NCBI RefSeq assembly: GCF_014851765.1
Contig: NZ_JACVAI010000003.1
Location: forward strand, 558,001 to 622,000
Origin: Pseudomonas sp. PDM04
GTDB lineage: Bacteria; Pseudomonadota; Gammaproteobacteria; Pseudomonadales; Pseudomonadaceae
Direction: 5' to 3'
DNA length: 64,000 nucleotides
Both the position numbers and the translations under genes were made by a program. Numbering within the stretch: position 1 is the stretch's first letter; each line of letters starts with the position of its first letter. Positions 58,824 to 64,000 of the stretch are shown here, piece by piece. Under the pieces are notes generated by a model. That model did not search any database, had not been told where the DNA came from, and saw nothing but the letters and a program-made list of their open reading frames with translations.

Positions 58824-60231
58824 CCTGCCGGGGCGGCATTCGCTGTTCTGGAAACTTGCCTGCCTGCTGGTGGCGTTCTGTCTGCTGATGATCTGGCTGA
58901 GCTGGTCCTGGGGGCGCTACATGGAAGAGCGCAACCAGTTTCTCTCGGATGAAGCCCGGGGCACCCTGACCCGTTACGCCGCCGAAGCCGAACAGGCGTG
59001 GCGGCAGCGCCAGCGCCCCGGCGTCGATGCCTGGCTGCAGGTGATGCGTCAGCGCGAACAGGGTTGGTCGGTGGTCATCAGCGGCGATTTGCAGTCGTTG
59101 AGCAGTGAGGCGCTGACCGACTCGCAAATCGAGCGCCTGACTTTCCTGCGCGGCCTCGACTGGCCGATCCACAAGAAAAACCTGCCGTGGATGCGCGTGC
59201 CGTTTCCCGGCGATCCCTCCGCCGGCAGCCTGGTGATCCAACTGCCCCAGCGTTTCCAGCCTGGGCGCTATCAGGTGTTCTGGCGCGTGATCACCAATGT
59301 CGTCATCCCCGGGCTGTTCACCCTGCTGCTGTGCGTCGGGCTGTATCGCCTGCTGGTGGTGCCCCTCAATCAGCTGCGCGAACAGGCGAACGCCTGGCGT
59401 GCCGATCAACTGGGCGTGCGCCTGTCCAGCCGCACCACCAACCGCTCCGATGAACTGGGTGAGCTGGGCCGTGCGTTCGACCACATGTCCGAACGTCTGC
59501 AAAGCACCGTTGCGCTGCAACAACAGCTGTTGCGCGACTTGTCCCATGAACTGCGCACGCCCCTGAGTCGTCTGCGCGTGGCCAGTGAAGGCGAGCAAAA
59601 CCTGACGCAACTGCGCGAGCGCATCGGCCGCGAAGTCGACGGCATGCAGCGCCTGGTCGAAGATACGCTGCAACTGGCCTGGCTCGACACCGAGCGCGCG
59701 CCGTTGCCCGACGAAGCGATCCAGATCCAGGCGCTGTGGGAAATGCTCACGGAAAACGCCTGCTATGAAAGCGCTTGCCCGGTGGGGCGCTTGCAGTGCC
59801 TGGTGGATTCCACCTGCTGGGTTCGCGGCAACCTCAACACACTGGCCCAGGCCTTGGAAAACATCCTGCGCAATGCCATCCGGCATTCCCCGACAGGCGG
59901 CATCGTGCGACTGGACGGGCGACGTGAAGGCCACTTCTGGCACCTGTGGCTGGAAGATGAAGGGGGCGGGGTGGCCGACAAGGATCTGGAACGGATCTTC
60001 TCACCGTTCATTCGCCTCGACGGCTCGCGACCGGGCAACGGCGGATTCGGCCTGGGCCTGAGCATCGCGCGAAACGCGGTACAGCGGCAGGGCGGGCAGA
60101 TTTGGGCCGAGAACACCGGGGTTGGGTTGCGGGTGAATCTGCGGCTGGTGGCGGAGGTCGATGACGTGCCTGATGACGCTGTCGCGAGCATCGCTCCCAC
60201 TCTGGACATGGGCCACCCAAAATGGGTGTGA
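58810..60231 (+). CDS. pirS: Sensor histidine kinase PirS-like
   Basis: 473 residues. TM1 about 15-35, periplasmic domain about 36-158, TM2 about 160-182, HAMP about 183-235, H box LRDLSHELRTPLSRLRVASE, N box NILRNAIRHSP, G boxes DEGGGVADKD and GFGLGLSIARNAV. The kinase domain is complete by about residue 452; the last 17 residues are encoded by a REP element, so the original 3' end seems to have been replaced. Positional homologue of P. aeruginosa pirS. Confidence 0.87.
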   Translation: MKWADLPGRHSLFWKLACLLVAFCLLMIWLSWSWGRYMEERNQFLSDEARGTLTRYAAEAEQAWRQRQRPGVDAWLQVMRQREQGWSVVISGDLQSLSSEALTDSQIERLTFLRGLDWPIHKKNLPWMRVPFPGDPSAGSLVIQLPQRFQPGRYQVFWRVITNVVIPGLFTLLLCVGLYRLLVVPLNQLREQANAWRADQLGVRLSSRTTNRSDELGELGRAFDHMSERLQSTVALQQQLLRDLSHELRTPLSRLRVASEGEQNLTQLRERIGREVDGMQRLVEDTLQLAWLDTERAPLPDEAIQIQALWEMLTENACYESACPVGRLQCLVDSTCWVRGNLNTLAQALENILRNAIRHSPTGGIVRLDGRREGHFWHLWLEDEGGGVADKDLERIFSPFIRLDGSRPGNGGFGLGLSIARNAVQRQGGQIWAENTGVGLRVNLRLVAEVDDVPDDAVASIAPTLDMGHPKWV

Positions 60232-60263
60232 TCAACCCGGATCCCTGTGGGAGCGAGAGTGCC
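60179..60263. repeat. REP pair overlapping the pirS 3' end
   Basis: GTCGCGAGCATCGCTCCCAC (60181-60200) and CCTGTGGGAGCGAGAGTGCC (60244-60263), inverted. The first arm is within the pirS coding sequence. Confidence 0.75.
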
Positions 60264-60384
60264 TTCGGGAGACTCTGAACCTCGCTTATTCCCATAAGCC
60301 ATAAGCACCGCACTTTGCGTGATATGGCCCGTCAACGTTTGCCGGTATGATAGGCGCCCCCGCAGTCTGGATTGCGAATACGCC

Positions 60385-61287
60385 ATGACCTTGCAGTACC
60401 CAACCATCGCCGATTGCGTCGGCAACACTCCGCTGGTCCGTTTGCAGCGCCTGCCTGGCGCCACCAGCAACACCCTATTGCTCAAGCTTGAAGGGAACAA
60501 CCCGGCGGGTTCGGTCAAGGACCGTCCGGCGCTGTCGATGATCACCCGCGCGGAACTGCGCGGGCAGATTCACGCCGGCGATACGCTGATCGAAGCGACC
60601 TCGGGCAACACCGGGATCGCTTTGGCGATGGCGGCCGCGATCAAGGGTTACAAGATGATCCTGATCATGCCGGACAACTCCAGCGCCGAGCGCAAGGCGG
60701 CCATGACCGCCTATGGTGCCGAACTGATCCTGGTCACTCAGGAAGAAGGCATGGAAGGCGCCCGCGACCTCGCCCAGCGAATGGAAGCCGAAGGTCGCGG
60801 CAAGGTGCTGGACCAGTTCGCCAACGGTGACAACCCCGAAGCGCACTACACCACCACCGGCCCGGAAATCTGGCGCCAGACCGAGGGCACCATCACTCAC
60901 TTCGTCAGCTCGATGGGCACCACCGGCACCATCATGGGCGTGTCGCGCTACCTCAAAGAACAGAATGACAACGTGCAGATCCTCGGCCTGCAGCCGATGG
61001 AAGGCGCATCGATCCCGGGCATCCGTCGCTGGCCGCAGGAATACCTGCCGAAGATCTACCAGGCCGATCGCGTGGATCGCATCATCGACATGGCGCAAAG
61101 CGAGGCCGAGGACGTGACCCGTCGCCTGGCCCGCGAAGAGGGCATCTTCTGTGGCGTGTCCTCCGGCGGTGCCGTGGCCGGGATGCTGCGTCTGTCCAAA
61201 GAAGTTGAAAACGCGGTGATCGTCGCGATCATCTGCGACCGTGGCGACCGTTACCTGTCGACCGGCATTTTCGACGCGCCCAACTGA
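60385..61287 (+). CDS. cysM: Cysteine synthase B
   Basis: PLP enzyme making cysteine from O-acetylserine and sulfide or thiosulfate. 300 residues from [20 protein letters not shown]; an upstream frame is not homologous. PLP lysine in [11 protein letters not shown], the [15 protein letters not shown] loop, [14 protein letters not shown] phosphate loop and [15 protein letters not shown], typical of CysM rather than CysK. Overlaps the start of rlmD by 1 bp. Confidence 0.96.
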   Translation: MTLQYPTIADCVGNTPLVRLQRLPGATSNTLLLKLEGNNPAGSVKDRPALSMITRAELRGQIHAGDTLIEATSGNTGIALAMAAAIKGYKMILIMPDNSSAERKAAMTAYGAELILVTQEEGMEGARDLAQRMEAEGRGKVLDQFANGDNPEAHYTTTGPEIWRQTEGTITHFVSSMGTTGTIMGVSRYLKEQNDNVQILGLQPMEGASIPGIRRWPQEYLPKIYQADRVDRIIDMAQSEAEDVTRRLAREEGIFCGVSSGGAVAGMLRLSKEVENAVIVAIICDRGDRYLSTGIFDAPN

Positions 61288-62639
61288 TGGCCAGACACGA
61301 GAGAGGCCTGCGCTTCCAGCCCACGGGTGGCAGCAAGGCCGCGCAAATCCCGACCGGCAAAAAGCAGCGCCTGCGTATCGAGCGCCTGGCCAATGACGGT
61401 CGCGGCATCGCGTTTTTCGAAGGGCGTACCTGGTTCGTCCTCGGCGCCCTGGCCGGCGAGGAGGTCGAGGCGCGGGTGTTGGGTGCCCATGGCAAGGTGG
61501 TCGAGGCGCGCACCGAGCGCGTGTTCCAGGCCAGCGAGCTGCGTCGCCCGGCACCGTGCGCCCATGCCGGTCGCTGCGGTGGTTGCAGTGTTCAGCATCT
61601 GCCTCACGGCGAACAGCTTGCCCTGAAACAGCGCATGCTTGCCGAGCAATTGTCCAAGGTCGCCGGCGTCGAGCCCGAAGAGTGGGCTGCGCCATTGAGC
61701 GGGCCGGAACTGGCCTACCGCCGACGCGCCCGGGTGGCGGTGCGCTGGGACATCAAGACGAAGCAACTCGAGGTCGGTTTTCGCGCCGCTGGCAGCCAGG
61801 ACATCGTGGCGATCGACGAATGCCCGGTGCTGGTACAGCCCTTGCAACCGATCATGACGCGCCTGCCGGAGATGTTGCGGCGCTTGAGCAAGCCTCAGGC
61901 ATTGGGGCATGTGGAGTTGTTCAGCGGTTCGAAGCTGGCGGTCCTGCTGCGGCACATGGCACCGTTGTCCGACGCCGACATGACGATTCTCAAGGAGTTC
62001 TGCGCGTTCCATGAGGCGCAGTTGTGGCTGCATGGCGAGGGCGAACCGCAGCCGGTAGACGCCGATCAGCCCCTGGGCTATCGCCTCGAACAGTGGGACC
62101 TGGAGCTGGCCTACCGGCCGGGTGATTTCATCCAGGTCAACGCCGCGGTCAACGAGGCGATGGTCGCCCAGGCGCTGGCGTGGTTGAAACCAACAGCGGA
62201 TGAGCGCGTTCTCGATCTATTCTGTGGTTTGGGCAACTTCGCCTTGCCGCTGGCCAAAACCGTTCGCGAAGTGGTGGCGGTCGAAGGTGTGCAGGCGATG
62301 GTGGAGCGGGCGGCCGCGAACGCCGCTGGGAACAATCTGCATAACGCGTCGTTTTTTCAGGCCGATTTATCCCAGCCTTTGACCGATGCCGAATGGGCGC
62401 GCGAAGGCTTTTGTGCGGTACTCTTGGACCCACCGCGTGACGGCGCTTTCGAGGTGGTGCGCAAGCTCAGGACGCTAGGCGCCGAACGGTTGGTGTATGT
62501 GTCGTGCAACCCTGCAACTCTGGCGCGCGATACGGTCGAATTGATCAAGCAGGGCTACCGGTTAAAACGTGCCGGGATTCTCGATATGTTTCCTCAGACG
62601 GCACATGTCGAGGCCATGGCGTTATTTGAAGCGAGCTAG
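61287..62639 (+). CDS. rlmD: 23S rRNA (uracil-1939-C5)-methyltransferase
   Basis: Methylates U1939 of 23S rRNA with SAM. 450 residues: N-terminal TRAM domain (about 25-85), Fe-S cysteines including [15 protein letters not shown] (about 92-105), SAM motif [16 protein letters not shown], substrate loop [12 protein letters not shown] and the catalytic Cys in [12 protein letters not shown]. Translationally coupled to cysM; relA follows 123 bp downstream. Confidence 0.95.
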   Translation: MARHERGLRFQPTGGSKAAQIPTGKKQRLRIERLANDGRGIAFFEGRTWFVLGALAGEEVEARVLGAHGKVVEARTERVFQASELRRPAPCAHAGRCGGCSVQHLPHGEQLALKQRMLAEQLSKVAGVEPEEWAAPLSGPELAYRRRARVAVRWDIKTKQLEVGFRAAGSQDIVAIDECPVLVQPLQPIMTRLPEMLRRLSKPQALGHVELFSGSKLAVLLRHMAPLSDADMTILKEFCAFHEAQLWLHGEGEPQPVDADQPLGYRLEQWDLELAYRPGDFIQVNAAVNEAMVAQALAWLKPTADERVLDLFCGLGNFALPLAKTVREVVAVEGVQAMVERAAANAAGNNLHNASFFQADLSQPLTDAEWAREGFCAVLLDPPRDGAFEVVRKLRTLGAERLVYVSCNPATLARDTVELIKQGYRLKRAGILDMFPQTAHVEAMALFEAS

Positions 62640-62762
62640 GACGGCTCGTCTGGTCCGACTGACCCGCCCGTGCAGCACTCGTCATGGCCCCGCGAGTGCA
62701 CCCGGCAACGAAGGTCAGCGATTTGACGCATTGAATCTGCGTCGTAGGGAAGGTAAAGCAAG

Positions 62763-64000
62763 ATGGTACAGGTGAGAGCACACCAGCCGATCAACACCGA
62801 CGGCAGTATCAATCTCGAGGCTTGGCTCGATCATGCGGTCAGTGTCGATCTGGCACTGGATCGCGAAGCCTTGAAAGAGGCATGCGAGTTCGCTCGCACG
62901 TCAGAACAACAGGCCAATGCGGCGAAAAACCTCTGGTCCGAAGGGACCTCGAGTTTCAGCACCGGCCTTGAGATCGCCGAGATTCTCGCCGACCTCAAAC
63001 TCGATCAGGACTCCCTGGTCGCTGCGGTCCTGTACCGCGGCGTGCGCGAAGGCCAGATCCCGCTGCCCGCCGTGAGCCAGCGCTTCGGTCCGGTGGTCGC
63101 CAAACTCATCGACGGCGTGTTGCGCATGGCGGCGATCAGCGACAGCCTGAGCCCGCGCAAATCCATGGTGATGGGCACCCAGGGCCAGGTGGAAAACCTG
63201 CGCAAGATGCTCGTGGCCATGGTCGATGACGTGCGTGTCGCGCTGATCAAGCTGGCCGAGCGCACCTGCGCGATCCGTGCGGTGAAAAATGCCGATGACG
63301 AGAAGCGCAACCGCGTGGCCCGTGAAGTCTTCGACATCTACGCCCCCCTGGCACACCGCCTGGGCATCGGTCACATCAAGTGGGAGCTGGAGGACTTGTC
63401 CTTCCGCTACCTCGAGCCCGATCAATACAAGCAGATCGCCAAGCTGCTCCACGAGCGACGCCTGGATCGCGAGCGGTTCATCAGCGACGTGATGAGCCAG
63501 CTCAAGAGCGAATTGCAGGCCACCGGCGTTGAAGCCGATATCAGCGGCCGGGCCAAGCACATCTATTCGATCTGGCGCAAAATGCAGCGCAAAGGCCTGG
63601 AATTCAGCCAGATCTACGATGTGCGTGCGGTTCGCGTGCTGGTGCCGGAAATGCGCGATTGCTACACCGCACTCGGCATCGTCCACACCTTGTGGCGACA
63701 CATCCCGAAAGAATTCGACGACTACATCGCCAACCCGAAAGAGAACGGCTACCGCTCGCTGCACACCGCCGTGATCGGTCCCGAAGGCAAAGTGCTGGAA
63801 GTGCAGATCCGCACCCACGCCATGCACGAGGAAGCCGAGCTGGGCGTTTGCGCGCACTGGCGCTACAAGGGCACCGACGTCAAGTCCAGTTCCAACCATT
63901 ACGAAGAGAAAATATCCTGGCTGCGTCAGGTGCTCGAGTGGCATGAAGAGTTGGGCGATATCGGCGGGCTGGCCGAACAGCTGCGTGTCGATATCGAACC
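62763..64000 (+). CDS. relA: GTP pyrophosphokinase RelA (3' truncated by window)
   Basis: Ribosome-associated (p)ppGpp synthetase of the stringent response. 412 residues visible from MVQVRAHQPINTDGS. The HD region is degenerate (VAAVLYRGVREGQIPLPAV instead of HD), as expected for a synthetase-only RelA. The synthetase domain (about 230-370) has GRAKHIYSIWRKMQRKG, YDVRAVRVLVP, NPKENGYRSLHTAVIGPEGK and EVQIRTHAMHEEAELGVCAH. Gene order rlmD-relA as in P. aeruginosa. The C-terminal TGS/ACT part is beyond the window. Confidence 0.96.
   Translation, partial: MVQVRAHQPINTDGSINLEAWLDHAVSVDLALDREALKEACEFARTSEQQANAAKNLWSEGTSSFSTGLEIAEILADLKLDQDSLVAAVLYRGVREGQIPLPAVSQRFGPVVAKLIDGVLRMAAISDSLSPRKSMVMGTQGQVENLRKMLVAMVDDVRVALIKLAERTCAIRAVKNADDEKRNRVAREVFDIYAPLAHRLGIGHIKWELEDLSFRYLEPDQYKQIAKLLHERRLDRERFISDVMSQLKSELQATGVEADISGRAKHIYSIWRKMQRKGLEFSQIYDVRAVRVLVPEMRDCYTALGIVHTLWRHIPKEFDDYIANPKENGYRSLHTAVIGPEGKVLEVQIRTHAMHEEAELGVCAHWRYKGTDVKSSSNHYEEKISWLRQVLEWHEELGDIGGLAEQLRVDIE

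Overview
The window is about 64 kb of chromosome from a fluorescent Pseudomonas (P. fluorescens group). The evidence is high GC, 62-residue RsmA, AmrZ, a 917-residue GacS whose phosphorylated histidine falls at residue 294, a double-ATP-cone NrdA, OprH-PhoP-PhoQ, and gene order matching P. aeruginosa blocks as I remember them (ldhA-gacS-pirRS-cysM-rlmD-relA; pcpS-DLH; oprH-phoPQ-AraC-dctA). No phage, insertion sequence, CRISPR array or rRNA operon is visible. Both ends cut genes: alaS on the left, relA on the right.

Region 1 (1-10.5 kb) is housekeeping and global regulation: alaS, lysC, rsmA, tRNA-Ser and two identical tRNA-Arg genes, a small exported protein, mgtE with a structured leader and a possible leader peptide, amrZ, an orphan phnN, two small membrane-type proteins (one of 59 residues overlapping the phnN end), tRNA-Arg(CCT) and a chemoreceptor.

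Region 2 (10.9-18.6 kb) is a sugar-acid module: a three-subunit membrane-bound FAD/cytochrome c dehydrogenase, a LacI-type repressor, an MFS sugar-acid transporter and an L-talarate/galactarate dehydratase. Two identical 14-bp palindromes flank the transporter promoter, and a decayed C-terminus of a 2-hydroxyacid dehydrogenase lies at the end.

Region 3 (18.7-24 kb) has an uncommon TPR response regulator coupled to a minimal histidine kinase, a gamma-glutamylpolyamine-synthetase-like enzyme and an MFS protein with a Pro-Glu hexanucleotide repeat tail.

Region 4 (24-31.7 kb) is flagellar and chemotaxis: ycgR, flgN, flgM, flgA on the minus strand, and cheV, cheR, flgBCDE on the plus strand, with recognisable sigma-28 and sigma-54 promoters. 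flgE is followed by a terminator and then by nrdA, so flgF and the later genes lie elsewhere.

Region 5 (32-46.4 kb) has nrdA with a long leader, an RstAB-like two-component pair, pcpS, a dienelactone-hydrolase-like protein, oprH-phoP-phoQ preceded by four 11-bp-phased GTTCAG repeats, a low-GC NodB-LysM protein, an AraC-type regulator, and dctA with a sigma-54 promoter, upstream palindromes and a possible leader peptide.

Region 6 (46.5-64 kb) has a CaiB-type CoA-transferase, sprT, a YIP1 protein, ttcA, a Tag-type glycosylase, a DUF2069-wrbA-arsC operon, a TlpA-like lipoprotein, a META-domain lipoprotein, a zinc-ribbon protein, ldhA, gacS, pirRS (pirA missing, REP sequence at the junction), cysM, rlmD and relA. 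REP-type palindromes (GGGAGCGAGC family) occupy many of the gaps.

The most interesting items are the twin operators, the phased PhoP-type repeats, the NodB-LysM protein without an export signal, the candidate leader peptides of mgtE and dctA, the nested repeat upstream of ttcA, and the REP scar at the end of pirS. All identifications come from reading the sequence and remembered family knowledge; no searches were run.
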